Shown here: positions 42,614-52,622 of the stretch, in pieces
Position numbering within the stretch: the first letter of the stretch is position 1
How the letters are laid out: each line of letters opens with the position of its first letter
NCBI GenBank assembly: GCA_000171875.1
Contig: ABHI01000002.1
Span: forward strand, 930,001 to 994,000
Direction of reading: 5' to 3'
Length of the DNA: 64,000 bases
Source: Flavobacteriales bacterium ALC-1
GTDB taxonomy: Bacteria > Bacteroidota > Bacteroidia > Flavobacteriales > Flavobacteriaceae
Program-made: the position numbers and the translations under genes
The notes under the pieces: model-generated
Told to the model about the DNA's origin: nothing
The model's database searches: none
Seen by the model: only the letters and a program-made list of their open reading frames with translations

Positions 42614-44107
42614 ATGTTAGGATATTTAAAAAAGAAACTAAGACTTTTTTTAAATGATGGCAATGTATATCCCATAACTACAATTGTGGCTGCAAGTTTA
42701 TATGGGCTTATGTATTATTATGATAAGAACTACGCATTAATAAACTCAAAAGCACAATTTGTATTTCTTGTATCATTATACATAATATTGCCCATATTAA
42801 CGTATTTCATTTTAGATTTTTTACTAAAACATTTTTATCCAAAAGGAAGTGTAAGAAGGTTTTTATTACCGCTTATTAATATGATTTGCTTCTTTGCATT
42901 TATAGTGGTGAGTATATATGGATTTCAAAAACTTAAATTGACTTTGTCTTTAGTTTTAGGTGTTTGTTTGGGGGTGTTTTTAGCCAAGCATATAAAAAAA
43001 GTCGTTATACTACAATTTATTTTGGCTTGTTTGGTATTGCCAAAGTTGGTTCCAAATATTTATAAAGAAATAGTATATTCAAAAAAATGGATGGAACAAC
43101 CAGATGCTATTGAAACAGTAGTCTTCAAGAAATATCCAAACGTATATGTTATACAGCCAGATGGTTATACTAGTTTTTCGACTTTTAAAGATTCAATCTA
43201 TAATTATGATAATAGTAAGTTCGAACTTTTTCTAAAAACAGAAGGTTTTAAAACTTATGATAATTATCGTAGTAATTATACCTCTACCTTAAGCTCTAAT
43301 AGTTCTATGTTTTCAATGAAACATCATTATTACGGAAATAGAACACTTGGTCTTAATCCTAGACATAATAGAAGGAATGAAATTGTTGAAAGTAATCCAG
43401 TTTTAAGAACTTTTAAGCATAACAATTATAAAACTTTTTTAATGCTACAAGTACCCTATTTATTGTCTAATAGGCCAGCTATTGATTTTGATTATTGTAA
43501 TTTTTCATTAGATGAAGTGTCTTATATTTCAAGAGGTTTTTCAAAGCAAAAGGAGCTAATAGAGGATACTAAGTTAGCTATAATAGAAAATAAGGCTAGC
43601 TCAAATTTCTTTTTCATTGAGTCTATGTTGCCTAGTCATATTTCAACAGTATATAAAGCTTCTAGTTCTGCAAAAAATGAAAGGATGAAATATTTAGAAC
43701 GAATTAGACTTGCTAACTTATGGTTAAGGGAGTTAGTCAGTTTTATAACAAAAGAAGATCCTAATGGTTTAATTGTTATAGCAGCAGACCATGGAGGTTA
43801 TGTAGGGCTAAATTACACAATAGAAAGTAAAACGAAAGTCTCCAATCCGCTATTGAAAAACTCAATGTTTTCTTCAATCTTAGCTATAAAATGGCCAAAT
43901 AATGAAGAACCAAAGTTTGATTCTGAGCTTAAAACCTCAGTAAACTTATTTAGGGTGTTATTTTCGCACTTAGGTGAAGATGAATCTTATTTGCAGAATC
44001 TACAAGAGGATAAAAGTTATATCGTCATTAGAAAAGGTGCGCCAACAGGTGTTTATGAATATATTAACGAGTCTGGATTAGCAGTTTTTAATAATATTAA
44101 TGAATGA
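42614..44107 (+). CDS. Alkaline-phosphatase/sulfatase-superfamily membrane enzyme, copy 1
   Basis: The 497-aa protein has about five N-terminal transmembrane helices (residues about 20-155) and a soluble domain from about 170 onward. In that domain YVIQPDGY (metal-ligand Asp near 183), a Ser/Thr-rich nucleophile region (YTSTLSSNSSMFSM, about 225-238) and AADHGGYVG (about 391) mark the sulfatase-like, LTA-synthase-type superfamily. Such enzymes transfer phosphate-linked groups (phosphoethanolamine, glycerol phosphate) or hydrolyse esters outside the membrane. It overlaps its tandem paralogue by 4 bp. It probably decorates the glycan made by this locus. Confidence 0.85.
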   Translation: MLGYLKKKLRLFLNDGNVYPITTIVAASLYGLMYYYDKNYALINSKAQFVFLVSLYIILPILTYFILDFLLKHFYPKGSVRRFLLPLINMICFFAFIVVSIYGFQKLKLTLSLVLGVCLGVFLAKHIKKVVILQFILACLVLPKLVPNIYKEIVYSKKWMEQPDAIETVVFKKYPNVYVIQPDGYTSFSTFKDSIYNYDNSKFELFLKTEGFKTYDNYRSNYTSTLSSNSSMFSMKHHYYGNRTLGLNPRHNRRNEIVESNPVLRTFKHNNYKTFLMLQVPYLLSNRPAIDFDYCNFSLDEVSYISRGFSKQKELIEDTKLAIIENKASSNFFFIESMLPSHISTVYKASSSAKNERMKYLERIRLANLWLRELVSFITKEDPNGLIVIAADHGGYVGLNYTIESKTKVSNPLLKNSMFSSILAIKWPNNEEPKFDSELKTSVNLFRVLFSHLGEDESYLQNLQEDKSYIVIRKGAPTGVYEYINESGLAVFNNINE

Positions 44108-45582
44108 TAGATAGATTTAAAAAACGACTTAACGCTTTTGTAAATAGTGAAAAAGACACGCCATATTTAGCGGCACTAATTAGTGGCTTAACTCCGATGC
44201 TTTTTTATTACGCTAATAATTATTGGGCAGCAAACTCTTGGTCTCATCTTGTATTCTTTTCTCTTGTCTTTTTAGGTTCATCATTTTTAATATATTCACT
44301 ACTATATCTAGGTTTTAAAACAAATCGAAAATTTCAAAATAATATAAAGCATCTACTTTTAATAGTTTTATTGTGTGCTGTATATATTTTCTTGTCACAT
44401 ACCTTTTTTGTATCTCCATTAAGAAAAATAGCCTTAATCGTAGGACTAATAATATTGGTATTTTTGTTTTGGAAACAACCACGGAAAAACTATAAAAAAA
44501 TAACCATTTTCCTTGTTTTTTTCTCTAGTCTGTCATTTTTTAGAGTAGTCATTCATTTATATGAAGATGTAAAACCAGATTATTGGTTAAAACAGAATGA
44601 TGATATTATTGATGTAAAATTTAAGTCTTCTCCAAATGTATATTTTATTCAACCAGATGGTTATGTGTCACAAACTATTTTAGAAAAACCACCATATAAT
44701 TTTAAAAGCAATTTTTATGATTGGTTAAAGCAAAGCGAATTTAAAGTTTATGATAACTTTAGAAGCAATTATCCTGCGAGTTTAACTTCTAATGCTTCAT
44801 TATTTGCCATGAAGCAACATAGGTTTGCTAATATGTTTTTTCCAGAAATTGAAATGGCTAATGCCAGAGAGGTTATTTCTACTTCGAACCCTGTAGCTTC
44901 GATTTTTAAAAACAATGATTATACCACCTATTTTATAGCACAGGATGAGTATTTTCAGCAAAACAGAAAACAAAAAGCTTTCGATTATTATAATATAGGA
45001 TTAGATGATTTTCCATTTTATAGCAAAGGGGATGATGAGGTTAGAGATGTGTTTTCAGATTTAAAGCTGGCCATGAAGCATCAAAACGACAAGTCAAAGT
45101 TCTTTTTTATTGAGAAATTGTTGCCACACCATGTTGGGTTTCCAAAGGTAGATGGTGCAATTGAAAAAGAACGAGGCAGCTACAACAAACGTATAGAAGA
45201 AGTCAACGATTGGTTGAAAAATACAGTAAATTATATCACAGATAGAGATGCTAATAGTGTTATTATTATACTTGCAGATCATGGAGGGTGGGTAGGCTTA
45301 AAAAGCTTTAATGATTTGTTTTCTAATGAAGAGTCAGAATTAATAAACTCTACGTTTTCTACTATTGCTGCAATTAAATGGAATGGATATTTAGAACCAA
45401 ATTTTGATAAACATTTAAAATCTAACGTTAATATATTTAGAGTTTTATTTTCTGTATTAAGTAAAGACTCTAAATATTTACAACATTTAGAAGATGATTC
45501 TAGTTATAATTTGAAGCTAAATTCTATTGGTCTAAAAAAAGTAGTAAAGCTTATTGATACAAATGGTCAAATACTTAATTAA
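44104..45582 (+). CDS. Alkaline-phosphatase/sulfatase-superfamily membrane enzyme, copy 2
   Basis: The 492-aa protein is a tandem paralogue of the preceding gene with the same layout: about five transmembrane helices, YFIQPDGYVS (near 184), YPASLTSNASLFAM, and LADHGGWVG (near 391). The C-terminal NVNIFRVLFSVLS matches VNLFRVLFSHLG in copy 1. The amino acid identity is moderate, so the duplication is old and the two probably act on different substrates or positions of the glycan. Confidence 0.85.
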   Translation: MIDRFKKRLNAFVNSEKDTPYLAALISGLTPMLFYYANNYWAANSWSHLVFFSLVFLGSSFLIYSLLYLGFKTNRKFQNNIKHLLLIVLLCAVYIFLSHTFFVSPLRKIALIVGLIILVFLFWKQPRKNYKKITIFLVFFSSLSFFRVVIHLYEDVKPDYWLKQNDDIIDVKFKSSPNVYFIQPDGYVSQTILEKPPYNFKSNFYDWLKQSEFKVYDNFRSNYPASLTSNASLFAMKQHRFANMFFPEIEMANAREVISTSNPVASIFKNNDYTTYFIAQDEYFQQNRKQKAFDYYNIGLDDFPFYSKGDDEVRDVFSDLKLAMKHQNDKSKFFFIEKLLPHHVGFPKVDGAIEKERGSYNKRIEEVNDWLKNTVNYITDRDANSVIIILADHGGWVGLKSFNDLFSNEESELINSTFSTIAAIKWNGYLEPNFDKHLKSNVNIFRVLFSVLSKDSKYLQHLEDDSSYNLKLNSIGLKKVVKLIDTNGQILN

Positions 45583-45613
45583 CTTTACGGTATTATTAAT
45601 TTAAGGAATATTA

Positions 45614-46588
45614 ATTATCATTCAGGTAAAAAAATATAACGAGGAAGATTACAAAGCATGGAACAATTTTGCTTTAGATAACAATCAAGATACCTTTTTG
45701 TTCCAAAGAGATTTTATAGATTATCATAGCGATAGGTTCCAAGACTTTTCATTAATGATTTATAAATCCGATAAGCTAGTAGCGCTATTGCCTGCTAATG
45801 TGGTTAATAATGTAGTGTATTCTCATCAAGGTTTAACTTACGGAAGCCTTATACATTCTAAGGTGTTAAAAACTTCAGATTTCATTCAAATCTTTAAGAC
45901 CGTTTTAAAGTTTTTGAATAGTAATAACATAGAAAATTTTAACATAAAAGAACTTCCAAATATATACTTGCATAATCAGAGTAATAATCCTTTAAGCTAT
46001 ATATTCTTTAAGGTTAATGGCGAATTAATAAGAACAGATATACATTCTGTTATAGATATGAAACATAAATCATATTCTAATAGTAGAAAAGAAGGCATTA
46101 AAAGAGGGGCTAAGTTTAATTTACAAGTTAAAGAAACGGATAGTTTTGATATATTTTGGAATACTATTTTAATGCCAAACCTGGAGGCAAAACATGGGGT
46201 AAAACCTGTGCATAGCTTAGATGAAATCACACTTTTAAAATCTAAGTTTCCAAACAATATTAAACAATTTAATGTGTTTTATAATGATGTAATTGTTGGA
46301 GGAACCACCATTTTTGAAACTAAAAATGTAGCGCATTGTCAATACATATCGGGTAATGCTGATAAAAATGAATTAGGAAGTTTAGATTTTTTGCACCATT
46401 ATCTTATAGAAAACATATACAATGGTAAATCGCATTTTAGTTTTGGGACGTCTAATATTAATCAAGGGAAGAAGATAAACGAAGGTTTATTATTTTGGAA
46501 AGAAGGTTTTGGAGCAAGATCAATTCCTCAAAGGTTTTATAACATCAAAACAAAGAACTATAAATTACTTGAAGATATTATGATATGA
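45614..46588 (+). CDS. FemAB/GNAT-type acyltransferase, start uncertain (non-ATG)
   Basis: The protein resembles FemAB-like GNAT acyltransferases of glycan loci: [42 protein letters not shown] and [27 protein letters not shown]. The first usual start codon is TTG 45698 (296 aa). The frame, however, stays open back to 45605 and encodes [19 protein letters not shown], which looks like the normal N-terminus of this family. No ATG, GTG or TTG exists there; ATT 45614 would give 324 aa. It probably acylates the amino group of the sugar made by the next enzyme. It overlaps the aminotransferase gene by 4 bp. Confidence 0.75.
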   Translation: MIIQVKKYNEEDYKAWNNFALDNNQDTFLFQRDFIDYHSDRFQDFSLMIYKSDKLVALLPANVVNNVVYSHQGLTYGSLIHSKVLKTSDFIQIFKTVLKFLNSNNIENFNIKELPNIYLHNQSNNPLSYIFFKVNGELIRTDIHSVIDMKHKSYSNSRKEGIKRGAKFNLQVKETDSFDIFWNTILMPNLEAKHGVKPVHSLDEITLLKSKFPNNIKQFNVFYNDVIVGGTTIFETKNVAHCQYISGNADKNELGSLDFLHHYLIENIYNGKSHFSFGTSNINQGKKINEGLLFWKEGFGARSIPQRFYNIKTKNYKLLEDIMI

Positions 46589-47682
46589 TCAAGTTTTTAG
46601 ACTTATATAAAATTAATGACCGTTTTCGTAATGAGTTGGAGGAAGCATTTAGTAAATCTTTGGACGACTCACATTTTATTTTAGGTAATAACGTCACCAA
46701 ATTTGAGAATGAATTTGCATCGTATTGCAATACTAAATATTGTATTGGTACAGCAAGCGGATTAGATGCGCTAACATTAATATTAAAAGGGTACATACAC
46801 CTCGGGAAATTAAAAAGAGGAGATAGAGTCATTGTACCAGCAAATACATTTATTGCAACTATATTATCTGTTTTGCATGCAGATTTAGTACCTATTTTAG
46901 TAGAACCCAACTCTGAAACATATAATCTATCTTCAGATATGGTTAGAGAAAAGCTTCAAAATGAGACTAAAGCTATAATCATGGTGCATTTATATGGACA
47001 ATTAGCTGATATAGAAGGTTTACAACAACTCGCTAAGGATTATAATTTACTTTTAATTGAAGATGCTGCACAAGCACATGGTGCTTTATGTAACTTAGGA
47101 AAAGCAGGTAGCGTTTCTAATGCAGCAGCTTTTAGCTTTTATCCAAGTAAAAATTTAGGAGCTCTTGGTGATGGAGGTGTCATAACGACTAATGATTCAG
47201 AATTATTTGAAACTGTAAAATTGTTGCGTAATTATGGTAGTAAAGAAAAGTATAAAAATGAGATCATTGGTTGCAATAGCCGTTTAGATGATTTACAAGC
47301 TGCGTTTTTAAGTATAAAGCTGAAATCTTTAGATGGCGATAACCAAAGACGTAGAAAAATTGCCAAAAACTATATAGAAAGGATTAATAATTCAAAATTA
47401 AAATTACCTTTCTATGATGACTCAGAGAACCACGTGTTTTATGCCTTTGTTGTTGAGGTTGATGATAGAGACGATTTCATCAAATTTCTCAGTCAGAATA
47501 AAATAGAATGGTTAGTCCATTATCCAATTCCTCCACATCAGCAACAGGCACTAAACGATTTTAATTATATTAGTCTGCCTCTAACAGAAAAGATCCATAA
47601 AAGAATTATAAGCTTGCCAATCAGTCCTGTAATGACTGACCAAGATGTACAGATTGTAATAGATGCTCTAAATACCTACTAA
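46585..47682 (+). CDS. DegT/DnrJ/EryC1-family sugar aminotransferase (FdtB/QdtB-like)
   Basis: This PLP-dependent 365-aa enzyme places an amino group on a nucleotide-linked keto sugar. Motifs are [17 protein letters not shown] at the N-terminus, [30 protein letters not shown] and [16 protein letters not shown], with the PLP Lys near residue 189. It is close to FdtB/QdtB, which work after an FdtA/QdtA-type 3,4-ketoisomerase such as the one encoded at 52619. The probable product is dTDP-3-amino-3,6-dideoxyhexose. The stop directly abuts the flippase gene. Confidence 0.9.
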   Translation: MIKFLDLYKINDRFRNELEEAFSKSLDDSHFILGNNVTKFENEFASYCNTKYCIGTASGLDALTLILKGYIHLGKLKRGDRVIVPANTFIATILSVLHADLVPILVEPNSETYNLSSDMVREKLQNETKAIIMVHLYGQLADIEGLQQLAKDYNLLLIEDAAQAHGALCNLGKAGSVSNAAAFSFYPSKNLGALGDGGVITTNDSELFETVKLLRNYGSKEKYKNEIIGCNSRLDDLQAAFLSIKLKSLDGDNQRRRKIAKNYIERINNSKLKLPFYDDSENHVFYAFVVEVDDRDDFIKFLSQNKIEWLVHYPIPPHQQQALNDFNYISLPLTEKIHKRIISLPISPVMTDQDVQIVIDALNTY

Positions 47683-48993
47683 TTGAAAAAGTTTTTTCAT
47701 TATATAAATAGCGAAGTACTTGTTAAAGCGGGTAACTTAAACACTGCTAATATTAGTATTCGGATTATTGCCGGAATTCTAATTTCTAAATTCATTGCAG
47801 TTTACATAGGTCCACCAGGCATGGCACTTATTGGTAATTTGAGAAATTTTTTGAGTGCTATTCAATCTGTTGCAATTTCAGGGCTTTATAAAGGTGTAGT
47901 TAAATATATTAGTCAATTTAAAAATGATCTTGAAGAGCTTACAAAGATTTTATCTACGGTTTTTTATTTGGGCTTTTTTTCCTCAATGCTCTTAGGCTTT
48001 TTATGCTTTTATAATGCACAATTTATTAATGATCTAATTTTTCCGTCAGGCTTTGATTATATTGAAGTCATTGAAACACTGGCTATTGTTTTGCCATTCT
48101 ATGCACTCAATATGTTTGTGTTTTCAATTTTAAATGGATTTTCTAAGCATAAAATTTTACTGATTATTAATATTATAGGTCAGATTTTAGGGCTTCTAAT
48201 TGCTTTACTTCTTATATATCAAAATAATATAGATGGTGCTTTAATAGCCATAGTTATTACTCCAGCGCTTAACCTTTTAATTACCATTGTAGGTATAGCA
48301 TTTAGAAAGAATTTAATGTATTCAATAAAGTTTACAAGTATAAACTTATCGGTTTTAAATAGATTAAGTCCATATATGATAATGGCTTTGGTGAGTGCTA
48401 TCGCCATACCTATTGTTATGATTATTATTAGAAATTATTTAATTTCTGAAATTGGAATAAAAGCCGCAGGTTATTGGACAGCAATAACTCGCGTTTCTGA
48501 TTATTATCTTATGTTTATTAATTCTCTGATGGCACTTTATATCTTACCACGCTTTGCAGAAATCAATACAAAAAAGGAATTTAGAAAAGAAATTTTTAGT
48601 TTTTATAAAACCATCATGCCAGTATTTTTGGCATTATTGCTTATTATATATTTAAGTAGATCTTTCTTGGTTGATATACTGTTTACTGAGAATTTTAGGC
48701 CTGTTGAAGGCTTATTTGGTTATCAAATATTAGGTGATATTGTCCGAGTGCTTTCTATGGTAATTGCCTATCAATTTTTGGCCAAAAAGATGTTTGCACA
48801 CTTTATTATATTAGAGATATTTTTATTTATTATGATGTATTTTTCTAGTATATATCTTATAGATGAGTTTGGACTTAAAGGTGCGGTAATGGGACATTGT
48901 TTAAGCTATTTTATGTATTTTGGGATAATAGTGTTAATCTTCAATAGTTCATTATTCGGCGTGCTTAATGAAGACGGTTTAGACAACTATTAA
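47683..48993 (+). CDS. Wzx-like O-antigen/lipid-linked oligosaccharide flippase, copy 1
   Basis: This 436-aa polytopic protein belongs to the MATE/PST superfamily with about twelve helices; it moves undecaprenyl-linked repeat units across the inner membrane. Family features are AGILISKFIAVYIGPPGMALIGNLRNF near the N-terminus and YQILGDIVRVLSMVIAYQFLAKK. The TTG start follows immediately on the stop of the aminotransferase gene. The next gene is a second flippase of the same family. Confidence 0.88.
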   Translation: MKKFFHYINSEVLVKAGNLNTANISIRIIAGILISKFIAVYIGPPGMALIGNLRNFLSAIQSVAISGLYKGVVKYISQFKNDLEELTKILSTVFYLGFFSSMLLGFLCFYNAQFINDLIFPSGFDYIEVIETLAIVLPFYALNMFVFSILNGFSKHKILLIINIIGQILGLLIALLLIYQNNIDGALIAIVITPALNLLITIVGIAFRKNLMYSIKFTSINLSVLNRLSPYMIMALVSAIAIPIVMIIIRNYLISEIGIKAAGYWTAITRVSDYYLMFINSLMALYILPRFAEINTKKEFRKEIFSFYKTIMPVFLALLLIIYLSRSFLVDILFTENFRPVEGLFGYQILGDIVRVLSMVIAYQFLAKKMFAHFIILEIFLFIMMYFSSIYLIDEFGLKGAVMGHCLSYFMYFGIIVLIFNSSLFGVLNEDGLDNY

Positions 48994-49003
48994 AAAGTTA
49001 TAC

Positions 49004-50290
49004 GTGAAGCTTCCAGAATTTATTCGTAATAATATAGTGCTTAAGATTACTTCACTTAATGCAGTAGTTATTTCCATTAGGTTAGTTATCTCTGCATATA
49101 TACAATGGTTACTTGCAACAACATTAGGAGCAGCAGGTATTGCTAATATAGGAGCTATAAGAAACGTTATGTCCATGCTTACTAGCACATCTACGCTAGG
49201 AACATTTAACGGAGTTGTAAAATATGTAGCTGAGTTTAAAAAGGACCAACCAGAACTTTCTAAAGTGTTTTCTACAATTACTGTTTTTACAATAATTGGA
49301 TCACTCTGTTCTTCAGCAGTTTTAATTTTTGGAGCATCTTACTTATCAGAATACCTTTTTAATTCAGAAAACTATATTTTTATTTTTCAAATTTTAGCCG
49401 TTATTGTCCCTTTTATAGCTGTTAATAGAGTTATTGGAGGTGTTGTTAATGGCATTTCAGATTACAAGAGATATGCTAAAATTGAATTGATAAGCTATCT
49501 TTTAGCTGCTTTAGTTCTAGTTCTTGGACTTTATTACTCAGAGTTAAAAGGTGTACTTATTGCCATTGCTATTGCACCGATAATTCAGTTAGTAGTTTTA
49601 GTTATAGTTTTTGGTAAAACTTTAAAAAAGTATGTGCCATTTAATGCTTTGCGCCTCAATTTTAATTATAAAAATGAATTATTAGCATTTACGTTGATGT
49701 CTTTTATTTCTACATTTTTATTGAATTATGTTGAGTTAGATATTAGAACACTAATTACTGATGAGGTTAATATTAACGAAGCTGGTTATTGGACGGCAAT
49801 TACCTTTATCTCTAAAAATTATATGGTGTTTGCAACCGGATTATTTACATTATATGTTTTGCCAAAATTTGCAAGTATACACAGCAAACAAGAATTTAAG
49901 AATGAAGTAGTTAACATTTATAAGACCATTCTACCCATTTTTGCCCTTGGAATGATTCTGGTGTACCTTCTAAGAAACTATATCATTAAGTTCATTTATC
50001 CTGAGTTTACAGGTATGGAGCCATTATTTAAATGGCAATTATTAGGTGATTTTATTAGGTTAGGAGCTTTGGTGTTATCACATCAATTTTTAGCAAAACG
50101 ACTTGTGAAAAGCTTTATAATCACCGAAGTCATATCTCTAGTATTGTTCTTTGTGCTTTCAAAAGTATTTATTCAGCATTATGGTACTGAAGGTATTGTA
50201 ATTGCTCATTTTGTGCGATATATAATTTACTTTATAATCGTAGTTTTTGTAATTAGAGGCTACTACAATATAGAGCGTTCAAAAAAGTAA
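49004..50290 (+). CDS. Wzx-like flippase, copy 2
   Basis: The 428-aa protein starts at GTG 49004, 10 bp after copy 1. It shares its architecture and several motifs (TTLGAAGIANIGAIRNV, WTAITFISKNYMVF, WQLLGDFIRLGALVLSHQFLAKR) with copy 1, so they are tandem paralogues. Two flippases in one operon are unusual. They may act on different lipid-linked products or work together. Confidence 0.88.
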   Translation: MKLPEFIRNNIVLKITSLNAVVISIRLVISAYIQWLLATTLGAAGIANIGAIRNVMSMLTSTSTLGTFNGVVKYVAEFKKDQPELSKVFSTITVFTIIGSLCSSAVLIFGASYLSEYLFNSENYIFIFQILAVIVPFIAVNRVIGGVVNGISDYKRYAKIELISYLLAALVLVLGLYYSELKGVLIAIAIAPIIQLVVLVIVFGKTLKKYVPFNALRLNFNYKNELLAFTLMSFISTFLLNYVELDIRTLITDEVNINEAGYWTAITFISKNYMVFATGLFTLYVLPKFASIHSKQEFKNEVVNIYKTILPIFALGMILVYLLRNYIIKFIYPEFTGMEPLFKWQLLGDFIRLGALVLSHQFLAKRLVKSFIITEVISLVLFFVLSKVFIQHYGTEGIVIAHFVRYIIYFIIVVFVIRGYYNIERSKK

Positions 50291-50296
50291 ATAATT

Positions 50297-51439
50297 TTAG
50301 ATATGTGCTTGCCAGGTTTTTAAATACTGCTCTGCACAATTAATGTAATTGTGATGTGTTTCTACAAATTGCCTAGCATTTATAGAAATTTCCATAATCT
50401 TTCCAGGGTTTGTAATTAACCATTCTAATTTCTTGGCAATTTTTTTAGCATCAGGCAAAGCATTTATAGCAATGGTATCTTCTTTAAGATTATAATAGTC
50501 TAACCATTCTTTTTCTGCTCCTGTAAAAACCACTTTACCTTTTGCCATAGCTTCTAAGGCATTAAAACCTTGGTCGTATGCATAGATTTGATCTAAAAGA
50601 ATATGAGCTCTATCAAAGCTTTTGATATAGTCTTTGTATGGAATATTTTTTGCAATAATTATTTCTACTTTATCAGAATGCTTTTGTGATATTAATGCTA
50701 AAGAAGCGTCAAAAATATCGTTTCCTTTTTTATAATAATTATAAGTATTTATACCGTGAAAAATTACAATTTTATCATTAATAATTGGCGTCTTATACTC
50801 CAATTGAGAAAGATTTATAGCGTGCGGAATCATACCCAAATATTTAGGATGATCTATAAGAGGAATATGATAATCTAAATCATTGGCAATAACACCTTTT
50901 ATATGCTTAAAAATGTGATGATGTAATTCTATATGTTCGTCAGTGAGATAGCTTAATGCAGGTGAAAAATCTTTTTTAGTACCCTTTTGTTCAAAATATG
51001 GTGTTAAGATAGAATATCTAAATTTTTTATCATAAGCATATGATACACTTGGATAATCGAGTCCAGCTGAAAGTAAAAACACATTCTTGTTACTGCTATT
51101 TAGCAAATTAAAAATCTGTAATTGATGTTTTCTTTCAAAATCAAAAGGAGCTTCATTGATAAACTGAACAATGTCAAAATTAGAAAGCTTATTTTGTTGT
51201 GATTTTATTTGACGTTTTATTGACAAAGCTGATATGTCTAAGCCAAATAGTTTAATAGTTAAATTCCTGATTTTTTTTAAAAAATAAGATTGGTAAGGAT
51301 CTTTTATTTCTATGTCAACGTCAACTTTTTTAAAACCGTCTCTATTACTTACAACAATAGCCTCATGGCCCAACGCAATAAGTCCGTTTCTTATATTCCA
51401 TTGTGCTCTGTTAAATTCGCCAAAAAGTAGAATTTTCAT
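50297..51439 (-). CDS. GT-B-fold glycosyltransferase
   Basis: The 380-aa protein has an N-terminal Rossmann-like start (KILLFGEFNRAQWNIRNGLIALGHEAI) and a C-terminal nucleotide-sugar-binding half with the motif DQGFNALEAMAKGKVVF, of E-x7-E type. This indicates a GT4-like retaining enzyme. The sugar and acceptor are unknown. It faces the flippase operon with a 6-bp gap and diverges from the GT4 gene at 51525. Confidence 0.85.
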   Translation of the reverse strand: MKILLFGEFNRAQWNIRNGLIALGHEAIVVSNRDGFKKVDVDIEIKDPYQSYFLKKIRNLTIKLFGLDISALSIKRQIKSQQNKLSNFDIVQFINEAPFDFERKHQLQIFNLLNSSNKNVFLLSAGLDYPSVSYAYDKKFRYSILTPYFEQKGTKKDFSPALSYLTDEHIELHHHIFKHIKGVIANDLDYHIPLIDHPKYLGMIPHAINLSQLEYKTPIINDKIVIFHGINTYNYYKKGNDIFDASLALISQKHSDKVEIIIAKNIPYKDYIKSFDRAHILLDQIYAYDQGFNALEAMAKGKVVFTGAEKEWLDYYNLKEDTIAINALPDAKKIAKKLEWLITNPGKIMEISINARQFVETHHNYINCAEQYLKTWQAHI

Positions 51440-51524
51440 CTAGTAATTTCTGTTAGAAAAATAAAATAAAACTACGAAGAGCTTATGCTATTTCATTTAA
51501 TATCTTTACGTATTGTAAATAGAT

Positions 51525-52622
51525 ATGCAAAGTAAACATAAAAAAAGAATTTGTATTGTCTCTAGATCTTTGAGTGAAGGTGGAGCTGATAGAGTGGCAG
51601 CTATGCAATCTGTTTTATTGAGCGATTTAGGCTATACTATTTTTTTTGTAACCATTCTCAATAGTATCCAATATCCATATAAAGGTGAGTTGCTCAATTT
51701 AGGAGAAATTAAAGAACAGAATGATACTTTTTTAGGACGATTTAAGCGCTTATTAATATTAAAAAAATTCTTAAAGGCTAATCAAATTGATGTTGTTATA
51801 GACCATCGTGTGAGAAGCAAGCCATTTTCAGAATATATTATTTCGGGTTTTATATACCCAAAACAAACTATTTATATGATTCATAATTTTGCTATTGGAT
51901 TATATTTTCCTCCATTTAAATGGTTGACAAGATTATTTTATAGAAGAGCTAAACGTATTGTTTGTGTTTCTCAAGGTATTAAAAACCTTGTCGAGAAGAC
52001 TTATGGGTTTGATAATCTAACAACTCTATATAATCCTATTGATTTCAATTACATAAATGATTTAAAAGAAGAGCAAATCCCTGAAGTTTCTCCATTTATA
52101 TTTTGGTATGGTAGATTTGAAGAAGAACAAAAAAACCTGTCTTTATTAATTGAAGCTTATCAAAAATCGAAATTGCCACAAAAAGGAATTAAGCTAATTC
52201 TTATGGGAGATGGTAAGGATAAAAATATGATCGCTAAAAAAATATCTGATTCTAATTTGAAAGAAATGGTTCAGCTATTACCATTTTCAAAAAATCCTTT
52301 TGCATATATAAACAAATCTAGATTTACTGTTTTATCGAGTCGTTTTGAAGGTTTTCCTATGACAACTTTAGAGTCTTTAGCTTGCGGAATACCTATTGTC
52401 AGTGTAAAATATAAAAATTATGAAGACGGAATTATTATAGATAGACATAATGGCTTATTGGTTGAAAATCATAATTCTAATGCATTAGCAAAAGCATTAA
52501 ATAACTTTATTGAAGATGAAAAATTATATCTTAGCTGTAGATCTAGTGCAAAAGAGAGTGTAATGCCTTTTACCGTCAGTACTATTGCTAAACAGTGGCA
52601 AAACTTAATAGAAGCCAAATGA
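51525..52622 (+). CDS. GT4-family glycosyltransferase
   Basis: The 365-aa protein starts KRICIVSRSLSEGGADRVAAMQS, the GT4 N-terminal glycine-rich loop region. Its C-terminal domain has FEGFPMTTLESLACGIPIVS (E-x7-E) and WYGRFEEEQKNLSLLIEAY. It should transfer a sugar to the growing lipid-linked glycan in the cytoplasm. It overlaps the next gene by 4 bp. TATCTTTA at 51501-51508 may be its -7 element. Confidence 0.9.
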   Translation: MQSKHKKRICIVSRSLSEGGADRVAAMQSVLLSDLGYTIFFVTILNSIQYPYKGELLNLGEIKEQNDTFLGRFKRLLILKKFLKANQIDVVIDHRVRSKPFSEYIISGFIYPKQTIYMIHNFAIGLYFPPFKWLTRLFYRRAKRIVCVSQGIKNLVEKTYGFDNLTTLYNPIDFNYINDLKEEQIPEVSPFIFWYGRFEEEQKNLSLLIEAYQKSKLPQKGIKLILMGDGKDKNMIAKKISDSNLKEMVQLLPFSKNPFAYINKSRFTVLSSRFEGFPMTTLESLACGIPIVSVKYKNYEDGIIIDRHNGLLVENHNSNALAKALNNFIEDEKLYLSCRSSAKESVMPFTVSTIAKQWQNLIEAK

